Below are positions 26,719-36,056 of a DNA stretch of 64,000 nucleotides, piece by piece. The notes under the pieces were generated by a model that saw only the letters and a program-made list of their open reading frames with translations, was not told where the DNA came from and did not search any database. Every line of letters starts with the position of its first letter. Within the stretch, counting starts at the first letter, position 1. The position numbers were made by a program, and so were the translations under genes. This stretch comes from Flavobacterium suncheonense GH29-5 = DSM 17707. Its GTDB lineage: Bacteria; Bacteroidota; Bacteroidia; Flavobacteriales; Flavobacteriaceae. The DNA is taken from positions 145,362-209,361 of the forward strand of contig NZ_AUCZ01000008.1 in NCBI RefSeq assembly GCF_000430025.1. The letters run 5' to 3'.

Positions 26719-28008
26719 TTACGTTCGTTTGTCGATAAACGTTATCGGCTTACGACTCATCGGTGCAAATATAAGTTTATTTATGATATCTTGCGCAATA
26801 AATTCAATTTTTGGTGAAACTCTTAATTTTGCCCTGAAATGATCCTTAATCTGATTCAGTAAATCTTCCGACGGATTGTCCGAAGCAATCTTAATTAGGA
26901 TTTCGTCTGTACCCAATTCATTGGTTGAAATTTCAATCACATGGCTTTTAACGCCTTCAAAATACGTTAGCAGATCGTGCATTGCCGGTGGATACAGCGT
27001 TGTTCCTTTGTATTTTATCATGTGTTGTTTTCTCCCCAAAACAGGACCTACGCGAAGCGAATTTTTACCACAAGGACAGCTCTCTGTATGCAACTGTACA
27101 ATATCTCCTGTCTTAAAACGCAGTAACGGCATTGCTTCCACTCCTAATGTTGTGATGGTTAATTCTCCGCTTTCCCCTTCCACTACCGGATTGTTATTAT
27201 CGTCCAACACCTCTGTAATGATTAATTCGGGGTGATGATGTCCTCCCTGAAAATATTCGCATTCGGTAAAAGCCGTGCTCATTTCCGTGGAAGCATAGGT
27301 AGAGAAGAGCTGTACCGGCCATTTGTCTGTAATTCTTTTTGTGAGAACCGTTGGGGAAAAATCCTGATTCCGCAGCGATTCTCCAATACAGAGTACGCCT
27401 TTAATGCCTGAATTTTTGTAGTCGATACCATGCTGTTCGGCATATTCAATCAGTTTTAACAAAAAAGACGGAACGGTTACCAGATATTTCGGTTTGTATT
27501 TTACAATCGAATCCCACTGCAACTCCGGTATTCCTGCCCCTACTCTTATTACTCCTGCACCCAATTTTCGCAAACCCAGAAAATAAGCCAGTCCTGCCAT
27601 AAAGCGGCGGTCCATCGTGGTCATCAGCTGTACCACATCGCCTTTTTGGACACCTGCACAGGCGAAAGAAATCGCTTCGTTATAAGCCAAGCGCTCCAAA
27701 TCACTATCGGTTAACCCGAAGGTGACCGGACTGCCTAAAGTTCCGGATGTGGTGGCATAATCGATAATCTCATGCCTCGGCACACAGAAAAATGACTCGT
27801 TATGCTCCTGCAGTTGGGTTTTCGTAGTTACCGGTAGTTTTTGCAAATCTTCCAGGGTATTCACCAAATCAACAGCGATGTTTTCTCGCTGAAAAAGGGC
27901 ACTATAATAAGGTGAACGCTCTTTTAAATATGCCAGCAGCTCTTTCAGTTTCGCTTCCTGAAACTGTTTGATTTCTATGGCAGATGCTTTTTCTATGGCA
28001 GGTATCAT
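26719..28008 (-). CDS. PaaK-like acyl-activating enzyme (phenylacetate-CoA ligase family), pigment operon
   Basis: This 429-residue protein belongs to the AMP-binding phenylacetate-CoA ligase family: ATTSGTLGSPVTFGLTD (about 85-101, phosphate-binding loop), STYASTEMSTAF, and LLRFKTGDIVQLHTESCPCG with the family Cys residues, ending in SRKPITFIDKR. In a flexirubin locus the likely job is activation of the hydroxycinnamate starter or of an acyl chain to an adenylate, then transfer to ACP or CoA; the substrate is inferred. It is the last gene of the 30-kb operon, overlaps the C45 gene by 4 bases, and its final codons carry the tRNA-Ala promoter. Confidence 0.87.
   Translation of the reverse strand: MIPAIEKASAIEIKQFQEAKLKELLAYLKERSPYYSALFQRENIAVDLVNTLEDLQKLPVTTKTQLQEHNESFFCVPRHEIIDYATTSGTLGSPVTFGLTDSDLERLAYNEAISFACAGVQKGDVVQLMTTMDRRFMAGLAYFLGLRKLGAGVIRVGAGIPELQWDSIVKYKPKYLVTVPSFLLKLIEYAEQHGIDYKNSGIKGVLCIGESLRNQDFSPTVLTKRITDKWPVQLFSTYASTEMSTAFTECEYFQGGHHHPELIITEVLDDNNNPVVEGESGELTITTLGVEAMPLLRFKTGDIVQLHTESCPCGKNSLRVGPVLGRKQHMIKYKGTTLYPPAMHDLLTYFEGVKSHVIEISTNELGTDEILIKIASDNPSEDLLNQIKDHFRAKLRVSPKIEFIAQDIINKLIFAPMSRKPITFIDKRT
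26766..26798 (-). promoter_or_regulatory. tRNA-Ala promoter inside the ligase gene
   Basis: Minus strand TTG (26798-26796), 22 bases, TATATTTG (26773-26766) followed by CACC, the common flavobacterial form. Transcription would start near 26760, about 46 bases before the tRNA. It lies in the sense-strand codons for the end of the ligase. Confidence 0.55.
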
Positions 28009-29669
28009 TGTTGTTTTCGTCTTGCTTTTTTTAGGTATTTTTCCAACCGCACACGATCCGGAACGGTTGTAATCACTTTGGTTAGTGCTTTTTGAAATTC
28101 CGTTTCAGCGGCTTTGTACCAGCCTCTGTTGTAAAAGTACTGACCGGTTTTATAATATACAATCCAAAGTTCCGGATTTAGTTGCTGATATTGCTTTGTA
28201 AACCCTTTTTCCAGTATTCCTTTCTCCGAAAGGACTTTGTCTATAATCCGGTCCTGAATGCGATAGGCCTCATATTTTTGATAGGTTTCCGTATCTAGAA
28301 AATCATCTTTCGGAATATTCCTAGAATTGGTGCCTAAAACTACAAAATCGTTTTCTTTTTTACTGAAAATTTTGTTCAAATCGTACGCCACAAACTCACC
28401 GAGTTGATACGGATTCGACGACACCCAGACCATAAGACTCTTTGGCTGAAAGACGATGCCGTGATGTGCTAGCAACTGATTAAGCGCCTTCTCATTTCCG
28501 TAACCGATTTTAGTATTTTGTAAACCGTCTTTGTTGCGCAAGATCGCCACCATACGCTCCGGATCCATCTTTTCCTGCTCGCCCAACAACTCCTGCATTC
28601 GCTCGAAACGGTATTGGGAATGGCTTTCAAGTATGTGCCGCCGGTTTCTTTCGTCTGTTTTATAAACTTCACTCTGAAAATGATTGGAACACAACAACTG
28701 ACTGTTGTTCGACACGTCAAAAATTCCGAATTTTTCAGGCGAAACTTCAATAAGAATTGCTCTTTGGTCTTTGGCACTTCCTATCATTATGGATTCAGAA
28801 ACAAAAACCTGTCTCTTTTTGGCAATATTTATGGCTTCTTCAACTGTAGCAGCATATTGCAGAATTTCACGCGCAACAATTGAAATAGGCGTTTTGGCCA
28901 CCAACGGAATTTTAGATTTTCCGGCATTAATGGTTACGGTCAGACCTTCAGTATTCATCCCGGACACCACGCCTATCATTCCGCCCCAGGTAACCATCAT
29001 AAATGGATGCCCCTGCTCGGGGTTTATAAAAGCTACGATTTTTTCTTCCGCAAAAGCATCCCCGGCGTAAAAATCGAAATTTCTCCCGATTAACAACTGT
29101 TGATCTTCCGTTTTATCACCCCAAACCGCCAGTGAGGAACAACCTACCAATGTCAGGTCCTGCATGGCGTGTCCTATATCGTGGGCACCATGCAGATACA
29201 GGCTTCTCAGGTATTTTGGCGCTACAGTATTAAACTCGTCGGAAGCATATTGTGACAACCCGTAAATTTCTGCCTTGTATTCTTCGGTAATGTGGAGGTA
29301 TAATTTTCGGTTGTACCATTTTAAAAATTCCCGAAGTAGTTTCTGTTTGAATTTGGACGGCACCAATTCCTGCACTTGAGAAAAGAAAATTTTTTCCTGT
29401 TTCTGCAACAAAGGCTGTGTCAAGGCTCCAATGAGCATTCCTCGCTTAAGCGGATCTCCCGACACATACAATTCCCAAATTTTTTGTTTGTTCTTTATCA
29501 GATAATTGTTTCCGGAAGAAAAAAGGGTATCGGCATGTTTTATAACAATCGGTTTTTCCGGGTTATAGCCTTTCAGATTGGGCTGATGATGTAAGGATTT
29601 AGAAATGCCGCAGGAAAAAAACAACGACATCATCCCAAAGAAAAACAATATCGGCACTTTTCTTCTCAT
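28005..29669 (-). CDS. C45-family acyltransferase/hydrolase lipoprotein with C-terminal helical repeats
   Basis: This 554-residue protein starts with a lipoprotein signal (MRRKVPILFFFGMMSLFFSC, lipid Cys at about 20). The N-terminal nucleophile-type motif DLTLVGCSSLAVWG places the catalytic Cys near 177, followed by GRNFDFY and a GMNTEGLTVTINAGKS segment, as in acyl-CoA:6-aminopenicillanate acyltransferase/C45 enzymes, which self-process at Cys and transfer or remove acyl groups. The last 80 residues look like a TPR-like pair. In the pigment operon it is a candidate for forming the ester between aryl polyene and dialkylresorcinol in the envelope (inference). It overlaps both neighbours by 4 bases. 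Confidence 0.85.
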   Translation of the reverse strand: MRRKVPILFFFGMMSLFFSCGISKSLHHQPNLKGYNPEKPIVIKHADTLFSSGNNYLIKNKQKIWELYVSGDPLKRGMLIGALTQPLLQKQEKIFFSQVQELVPSKFKQKLLREFLKWYNRKLYLHITEEYKAEIYGLSQYASDEFNTVAPKYLRSLYLHGAHDIGHAMQDLTLVGCSSLAVWGDKTEDQQLLIGRNFDFYAGDAFAEEKIVAFINPEQGHPFMMVTWGGMIGVVSGMNTEGLTVTINAGKSKIPLVAKTPISIVAREILQYAATVEEAINIAKKRQVFVSESIMIGSAKDQRAILIEVSPEKFGIFDVSNNSQLLCSNHFQSEVYKTDERNRRHILESHSQYRFERMQELLGEQEKMDPERMVAILRNKDGLQNTKIGYGNEKALNQLLAHHGIVFQPKSLMVWVSSNPYQLGEFVAYDLNKIFSKKENDFVVLGTNSRNIPKDDFLDTETYQKYEAYRIQDRIIDKVLSEKGILEKGFTKQYQQLNPELWIVYYKTGQYFYNRGWYKAAETEFQKALTKVITTVPDRVRLEKYLKKARRKQQ

Positions 29670-31192
29670 TGGCTGTCTCGTAAACTGTTGTTAATTTTTG
29701 TAATCAGGTATTCTTTCCCTAAAATTTCGGAACATGTTACCACTGCTCCAATGGTAACCCCTAAAACCCCATGCATATTGATGCTCTGACCGGTGAGAAA
29801 AAGGTTCTCAATTTTGGTTTTGGGTGAAATAAAGGTTTTCATCGGATTGTTGGAGTCTTTCACATAGCCGTACAAATTCCCTTTATGTCCGCCAATATAA
29901 TCCCTGTACGACAAAGGTGTCGAAGCGTGAACCGACTTAATGTGCTGTCGGATATCGGGAAATTTCCGTTCTAACTCTACTAAGAAAGCTTCGGTTTTTC
30001 TTTGCTTAAAAGCTTCGTAATCAGCCCCTCGGTCTTCGGTTTCCGACACGGTATTGTGTGTGTTGGCCCATTGCTCCACTTCTTCAAAACGCATATAGGT
30101 AATACCGGTTAAACTGTCTGCCCACTGTTGGTTTTCCGAAGACACGTTCATGGAAGCCATATAGCTTTCCGGCCAGCTTTCTTCGGTATAATCCGCGGCT
30201 TCCCAAATACGGGTACTGTCTTTAAAATGATAATAATTGTGATTGAGATATTTTACCGATTCCGGCTGGAAAACAACGTAAATGCTAAAAGGCGCAATTA
30301 ACACATCTAATTCCTGTATGCGTTTGTAATACGACTTTCGCATTTTGTCTTCCCCAATCATTTTCAGGGTGGTTTTGGGCTCGATATTGGAAATGAAAAG
30401 CTCTCCGAAATATTCGTTTCCATTCTTAGTTTTGGCCGAAACCAATTTATCTCCTTCAAAACCGAAATCAACTACTTCACTGTGTTTGTACACTTCCCCA
30501 CCATAATGTCTCAGCTGTTTAATTAACTGCTTTGTAATCTGACTTCCGCCATTGATACAGCGCCAGGAACTTTGAATATAGGAATTCACCGAAAGTGCAT
30601 GGACGTAAAAAGGCGTTTTGTCGGCAATTCCCGCATACAAGAAATTGGAACCTGCTAAAACGGACTTCAGCTTTTCGTTATCGGTTAATTCGTCGAAATA
30701 TTTTTTGGCATTGATGGAAAGTATTTCCTCCTGATAACCGTCTCCCTGTTTCAGATTGTAAAGCGGAAAGGAATCGCAGGTGTATTGCAGTTTTTTACAG
30801 TATTCACGTAAAACATCCTCTTGGTCCGGGAAAAAAACTTTGAGTTGCTGAATGAAATTTTCATACCCCTGTGCGTGCGGATAGGCATTCGAATCGCCAT
30901 CAAAAGTGATAAAGTCATAACCGTTCTCGTCCATTTTCTGCAAACGCAACTGGTCCATGATACCCAGATAGCTGAAATAACTGTACAGGTTTTGTCCTTT
31001 GTCCAGCCCGCCAATATAGTGAATTCCGGTATCGAAAATGGTTTTGTCGCGCACAAAAGTCTGCAGATTCCCGCCATATTGGTTGTTTTTTTCCAATACA
31101 CAGACTCTTTTGCCTTCCTTAGCCAGGATAATAGCCGAAACCAGGCCGCCCAAGCCGCTTCCTATGATTACTATGTCGTATTTTTTTTCCAA
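29666..31192 (-). CDS. FAD-dependent desaturase/isomerase-like oxidoreductase (CrtI/CrtISO type)
   Basis: This 508-residue protein begins with IVIIGSGLGGLVSAIILAKE (residues 7-26) and EKNNQYGGNLQTF, the phytoene-desaturase-like FAD motif, and ends with NLFLTGQSINMHGVLGVTIG. In carotenoid pathways such enzymes desaturate or isomerise polyenes. In a flexirubin operon a role in polyene chain oxidation or cis-trans isomerisation is plausible but not shown. It overlaps the C45 gene by 4 bases and lies 1 base from the MMPL fusion gene. Confidence 0.85.
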   Translation of the reverse strand: MEKKYDIVIIGSGLGGLVSAIILAKEGKRVCVLEKNNQYGGNLQTFVRDKTIFDTGIHYIGGLDKGQNLYSYFSYLGIMDQLRLQKMDENGYDFITFDGDSNAYPHAQGYENFIQQLKVFFPDQEDVLREYCKKLQYTCDSFPLYNLKQGDGYQEEILSINAKKYFDELTDNEKLKSVLAGSNFLYAGIADKTPFYVHALSVNSYIQSSWRCINGGSQITKQLIKQLRHYGGEVYKHSEVVDFGFEGDKLVSAKTKNGNEYFGELFISNIEPKTTLKMIGEDKMRKSYYKRIQELDVLIAPFSIYVVFQPESVKYLNHNYYHFKDSTRIWEAADYTEESWPESYMASMNVSSENQQWADSLTGITYMRFEEVEQWANTHNTVSETEDRGADYEAFKQRKTEAFLVELERKFPDIRQHIKSVHASTPLSYRDYIGGHKGNLYGYVKDSNNPMKTFISPKTKIENLFLTGQSINMHGVLGVTIGAVVTCSEILGKEYLITKINNSLRDSQ

Positions 31193-31193
31193 A

Positions 31194-34100
31194 TTATCTT
31201 TTTAAAACCACTAAAGCAGCTTCATCTGTAACGGTCTGAAAGCCTAATGCTGCGAAATGCATTTTCAGAGGAAAGTTACTGATTAAAATTATCGTTTTCA
31301 CCTGTTCGGTAATCGGTAATACTTCCGGGGTAATAGTTTCTTTGTCTGAAACCAGCAGCGTATCGTGTTTTTCATTCTGCATACTTGCGGAGTCCGGATA
31401 CAAAATAGTTCTTTTTTTGACAATATAGTTTGAGGCCGCTATGGCTCTTTTTTCCGAATCGCTGATAAAGGTCACTACTTTTCGTTTCGGTTGCTGCATC
31501 GTTAACAAGAAATCCAGCTGCCCGTAATCGTTTGCAAAGTGAATAATTCTGGCATTGTCTTTAATGTGCTGGTTTATTTCATAATACAACCCTTTGCGGC
31601 TTTCAAAATCTGTTTTCACCGCTTGAACTATTTCCGGTTCCTTGTACAAATAACTCAGATAAAGTTTATGACGGAAATAATTCTCATCTTCCAATTTTAC
31701 ACGTAAAGCGGCAAATTCTTCCCTGAAATGCTGGTTGATTTTTTTGGTTCTTTCGGAATAGTCCGTTCCAAAAGCCGTATCGGCTGCAGCTATCCGTTTT
31801 CCTACTACTACCGTGATATTTTCATCGTAAATAATGTGGTCGCCTTTGGGAATTGTTTCCGAGTTTCCGTGAATATAAACCGGAACCACATCCAGGTTAA
31901 ACTCCTGAGCCAGATAAAACGCACCCTTGTGAAAACGTTTCACCACATTGTCTTCCGAACGGCTACCTTCCGGAAAAATCATTAACGAATAACCCTGTTC
32001 AACCTTTTCACGAAGATGATCCACACCGCCTTCAATACCTTGGGAAACCGGATAATAGCCCATCAATTGAACCGCTTTGCCGAAAATCGGGGACTTATAC
32101 ACCCAATCGTTCACCAGATACACCACTTTATGCGTGACCATCCCAATAGCCAACGTATCTAAAAATGAGGTGTGATTGGCAATAACCACACACGGTTTTT
32201 CAAACGTTTCGTTATCTTTATTAATGACTTCTTTTTTCACAAACGGATTGGAATACAACACCGAAGTAAGGAACTTTGCCATGATTTTTCTGAACCACAG
32301 CATTTTCTTTTCGTGATTTCCCGGCAAAACTCTTACCAATATCCGCCCAATTACCGAAAGCAAAATTCCGCCCAAACCATAATAAACAAATGAAATGGTT
32401 GAATGCAGCAATAATCGCAGGCTCACCGGAGATTTTCCTTTTTTCACACGATTAAAGAAACAGATGCGGAACAATATCGGATAGAAAATGAACGTAATCA
32501 GTAACGCAGCAAAAACCCCGATCAGGGAAACCGAAGAAATCGATTTCAACGCCGGATGACGGGCAAAAATTAAAGCACCGATAGCCAAAACAGTCGTAAG
32601 CGCCGCCAATAAAATAGATGTTCGGTAGGTGGCCATTTCGTTTTTACCTGTGGTGTATTCTTTCTGTAGGGCACTGGTCATGAAAATACTGAAATCGACG
32701 CCGTGACCGAAAATTAAAGTACAGACAATCAGACTGAAAATATTCAGCTGGATGTCGAAGAAATACATCACGCCTGCCGTAACCACACCTGTTATTACAA
32801 TCGGAATCGTACTGATTATCACTAGTTCGACTCTTCTGAAAAAAACAAACAGAATCAGGACAACCGCCACAAACGAATAGTTAATCAAATCGTTGAAATC
32901 GTCGCGCAGCTTCCCTAAAAAAGTTTCGTTCATCTGCTGACGGTCGATGGTAATGACTTCTTTTTCTTTCGCCATGCTTCCTACAAAAGCATCTCTTTGA
33001 ACATCGGACACTTTCGCCACCGACATTATCGTGTAAAAACCGTTCTTTTCCGTTACAAATTCGTTCAGAAACAAGGCCTTTAACTGCTTGTACTCCTTAA
33101 AAGTTATCGGTTGGAAAGATTGGTACAGCAAATCGTAAAACGACTGATGTGTTTCCGGCTTAAACCCTAAAGAATTTCCATATGCAATCAGGTTGGTTTT
33201 TACCATGTCTTTTCGGTCATTGTTCCAGAAAGCATTCCATTGGGCTATCTTTTGCTCCTGGGCGGCTTTCGAAAGTACAATTCCGCCTATAGAACTGAAA
33301 TTCAGGATTTCTTTTTGTGCTTTCTTCTCTGATAACTGCCCATAAACTTTGTTGTTCTGTTGCAGTGCTTCTTCCATTGAATTGCCATACGAAGCCAGAT
33401 ATATTGACTTGGACGTCAGATTTGATGCGTCTTCCAGCTTGGCTTCGGCTTGCTTGATTTCCTGCGGAACAAAATTTAAATCGGAAAGATTGTTGTTAAA
33501 TTGTACTTTGTTAAAGGTGAACAGACTCACAACGATTACAACTACACTGGCAATAATCAGGAATTTATTGTTTTCGAAAGAAAAACCCGCCGCTTTGTCC
33601 AAAAAGGTTTGGTGCTCGGCTGCGGCAGTTGCCTTGGGTTTGTACAAATGCGGAATAATCAACAGTGAAAATACAGCCGACACCATGACACTGATGGCAG
33701 CAAAAATCCCTAAATCTTTCAAAGCTTCGGAATGCACAAAAAGCAAACACAAAAAAGCCAATGCAGTAGTCGAACTGCTCATTATCAATGGCATGGTAAT
33801 GTCTTTGTACAGACTTTCCACATCGCTGTTGTAACGGTAATGGGTCATGATGTGCAACGAATAGTCAATGGTCACACCCAACAAAACCGCTCCTACGCTC
33901 AGTGAAATGGCGGAAATGGTTCCTTTTAGGAATACTAAACTGGCAATGGCAACAGCAATCCCAAAGAGGGTTGGAATGAAAATTATGACGGGAATCTGCA
34001 GTTTGCGGTAAAACACAATCAGTATCAGCATTAAAGCACCCAAAGAAACCAATACGGTGGTAATGATGTCACTTTTAATCTGTTTTGCATTTGCTACGGC

Positions 34101-34868
34101 GATCAGGGAAGATCCGAAATAATCTACCGTCGTTTTTTCCTTAAACTGATTGTTAAGCTGCTCTTTTATTCCGTTGAGTTTTGTAACAAACAAGGTGTTT
34201 TTCTCGGTTTCACTCCCGCCTAATTTCGGGTTGAGAAACAAAAGCAATTTCGACTCGTCTTTGGTTACCACATAACCGTTTTTCAACTGAAACTCATCGC
34301 CTACCCCCAATTGCTGCAGTTTTTTCAACGCAATAAACGAAATGCCTAACGGATCGTTTACAATAAATTTTTTGGCAACAATCCCGGTAGGTGAAATTAA
34401 AGTTCTGTAGTTTTTAGCCACTTGCGCCGCAATACTGTCGCGGTTCAGTTTTTGAGCTATTTGCCGATAGTCATTATCTTCTAAAAACAAAGGCAGATTG
34501 CGGTATACAAAATCAAAGGTCTCCTGAATATTCTCTTCGTCTACTTTACCCTGTATGTCTTTGATGTACGCGTTACAGGAAATGATGCTGTCGAGGAAAA
34601 CATCTGCGGTTTCGGCTAAATCATCGACGGAACCGTTTGGTGCTTTTTCGATGATAACCGTAATTTTATCGGAAAAATTAAGCTGACGCAGCACTTTTGC
34701 AGTTACATCGGCTTTGTCGTTTTTGGGAATGATGCGGGTAATGTCTTCTTCAAACTTTATTTTGGAAGCCAAAAAACCAAAAAACACAAGAATTGCCAAC
34801 GCTACAAATACAGACAACAGCCTGTTTCGTTGCACCAAACGATGGATTCCGATGAAATAGTTATGCAT
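31194..34868 (-). CDS. MMPL exporter fused to a PlsC-type acyltransferase and a C-terminal methyltransferase-like region
   Basis: This 1224-residue protein has three parts. Residues 1 to about 830 are an RND/MMPL transporter: a first helix (17-35), a periplasmic domain, and two sets of five or so helices (about 245-420, 655-800). From about 880 to 1050 is a lysophospholipid acyltransferase: NHTSFLD near 897 (HxxxxD) and FPEGSRS near 969. The last 140 residues (IIHFANDYGQLDFLL, KRKVVTFISDSEKRAIAAS) look like a degenerate class I methyltransferase fold without a clear SAM motif. Fusion of lipid export with acyl transfer suggests moving and acylating the pigment or its lipid at the membrane (inference). 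It abuts the glycosyltransferase gene. Confidence 0.88.
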   Translation of the reverse strand: MHNYFIGIHRLVQRNRLLSVFVALAILVFFGFLASKIKFEEDITRIIPKNDKADVTAKVLRQLNFSDKITVIIEKAPNGSVDDLAETADVFLDSIISCNAYIKDIQGKVDEENIQETFDFVYRNLPLFLEDNDYRQIAQKLNRDSIAAQVAKNYRTLISPTGIVAKKFIVNDPLGISFIALKKLQQLGVGDEFQLKNGYVVTKDESKLLLFLNPKLGGSETEKNTLFVTKLNGIKEQLNNQFKEKTTVDYFGSSLIAVANAKQIKSDIITTVLVSLGALMLILIVFYRKLQIPVIIFIPTLFGIAVAIASLVFLKGTISAISLSVGAVLLGVTIDYSLHIMTHYRYNSDVESLYKDITMPLIMSSSTTALAFLCLLFVHSEALKDLGIFAAISVMVSAVFSLLIIPHLYKPKATAAAEHQTFLDKAAGFSFENNKFLIIASVVVIVVSLFTFNKVQFNNNLSDLNFVPQEIKQAEAKLEDASNLTSKSIYLASYGNSMEEALQQNNKVYGQLSEKKAQKEILNFSSIGGIVLSKAAQEQKIAQWNAFWNNDRKDMVKTNLIAYGNSLGFKPETHQSFYDLLYQSFQPITFKEYKQLKALFLNEFVTEKNGFYTIMSVAKVSDVQRDAFVGSMAKEKEVITIDRQQMNETFLGKLRDDFNDLINYSFVAVVLILFVFFRRVELVIISTIPIVITGVVTAGVMYFFDIQLNIFSLIVCTLIFGHGVDFSIFMTSALQKEYTTGKNEMATYRTSILLAALTTVLAIGALIFARHPALKSISSVSLIGVFAALLITFIFYPILFRICFFNRVKKGKSPVSLRLLLHSTISFVYYGLGGILLSVIGRILVRVLPGNHEKKMLWFRKIMAKFLTSVLYSNPFVKKEVINKDNETFEKPCVVIANHTSFLDTLAIGMVTHKVVYLVNDWVYKSPIFGKAVQLMGYYPVSQGIEGGVDHLREKVEQGYSLMIFPEGSRSEDNVVKRFHKGAFYLAQEFNLDVVPVYIHGNSETIPKGDHIIYDENITVVVGKRIAAADTAFGTDYSERTKKINQHFREEFAALRVKLEDENYFRHKLYLSYLYKEPEIVQAVKTDFESRKGLYYEINQHIKDNARIIHFANDYGQLDFLLTMQQPKRKVVTFISDSEKRAIAASNYIVKKRTILYPDSASMQNEKHDTLLVSDKETITPEVLPITEQVKTIILISNFPLKMHFAALGFQTVTDEAALVVLKR

Positions 34869-36047
34869 TTACGCTTGAGTTTTTCTGGACAGCGAAAGTA
34901 CTAAATAACTTCCAACCCCGAAAATAACAGCCATAACTGTTGCCAAAACAAAACTGCCAATCAGGTATTGTACGACATTGCTTTTGATGTGTTCCAGCGT
35001 AATCGGACTTCCCAAAGTAAATTTCGCGGTATCTTCCACAAAAATGGCTCCGGTTTTAAGCGACAAAAAAATCACCACCGGAATCATCGGAGGAATACTA
35101 ATATTGGAAAAAGCAAACGCCAGCACTTTGTTCCAGCGCAGCAGAACGGCCAACGAAATTACAACAGCGGTCTGAAATCCCCAAAAAGGGGCAATCCCAC
35201 AAAAAACACCCAACCCAATGGAAAGTGCTTTTTTTAAATTGGAATCGGTATTGGCTAAAACATCTTCGCGGAAGAACTCTTTAAAGCTTTTTTTTTTGAA
35301 ACTCCTAAAAAAATTTCGGGGTTTGATGTACAAAAACAGTAAAATCACCAAAACCGTGTTCAGAATGCTGATGCGGGTAAAATCTTTAAACGGTCGGAAA
35401 TGGGTAACGCGCTCGCTGGGATCGTATAAAATTTTTACCGGAACGTTTTTTATCGGAACCCCATTCCAGGCGGTACGCACAATGACTTCAATTTCAAACT
35501 CGAATTTTTTGGTGAAAAATTTTTTGGGGATGCCCCGTAACGGATACAAACGGTAGCCGGATTGTGTATCTTCCAGTGAAATTCCGGTTTCGAACCAAAA
35601 CCAGAAATTGGAAAATTTGTTCCCGAAACTGCTTTTTTTCGGCACACCATCCTGATTCATGTTTCGGCTTCCGATGAGCAGAACATCTTTTTCTTCCTTT
35701 TCCAAAGCATCCAAAAAAACCGGAATGTCATCCGGAAAATGCTGACCGTCGGAATCTATGGTAATGGCGTAGTCAAAACCTAACTGTACCGCTTTTTTAA
35801 AACCTTCCCGTATAGCATTTCCTTTGCCTTGGTTTACAGGAACGGTTACAAGCGTAAGTTGCGGATAAGTCTCTAAAATCTCTTTTGTCGTATCTGTAGA
35901 ACCGTCATTTACAACTATAATCTGTCTGGTAAAAAGCAAAATACCGTCAAGCACACGACGAAGCGTTTTGTGATTGTTGTAAGTGGGTACAATAACACAA
36001 ACCCTGCGCTGTTTCATTCGTTCTGAAATGCTTGATACGGCTGTCAT
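34869..36047 (-). CDS. glycosyltransferase family 2 protein fused to DUF2062
   Basis: The N-terminal half is a GT2 domain: CVIVPTYNNHKTLRRVL (17-33), IIVVNDGSTDTT, and the metal-binding TIDSDGQHF with the later SGYRLYPL. The C-terminal half is DUF2062 (GLGVFCGIAPFWGFQTAVVI) with two or three membrane helices. Such GT2-DUF2062 proteins resemble dolichol/polyprenol-phosphate sugar transferases. Between the domains (near residue 252) the Lys run KKKS is encoded by ten consecutive A, a possible slippage site. In pigment operons the sugar acceptor is unknown; flexirubins are not known as glycosides. Confidence 0.88.
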   Translation of the reverse strand: MTAVSSISERMKQRRVCVIVPTYNNHKTLRRVLDGILLFTRQIIVVNDGSTDTTKEILETYPQLTLVTVPVNQGKGNAIREGFKKAVQLGFDYAITIDSDGQHFPDDIPVFLDALEKEEKDVLLIGSRNMNQDGVPKKSSFGNKFSNFWFWFETGISLEDTQSGYRLYPLRGIPKKFFTKKFEFEIEVIVRTAWNGVPIKNVPVKILYDPSERVTHFRPFKDFTRISILNTVLVILLFLYIKPRNFFRSFKKKSFKEFFREDVLANTDSNLKKALSIGLGVFCGIAPFWGFQTAVVISLAVLLRWNKVLAFAFSNISIPPMIPVVIFLSLKTGAIFVEDTAKFTLGSPITLEHIKSNVVQYLIGSFVLATVMAVIFGVGSYLVLSLSRKTQA

Positions 36048-36056
36048 GGTATGATG

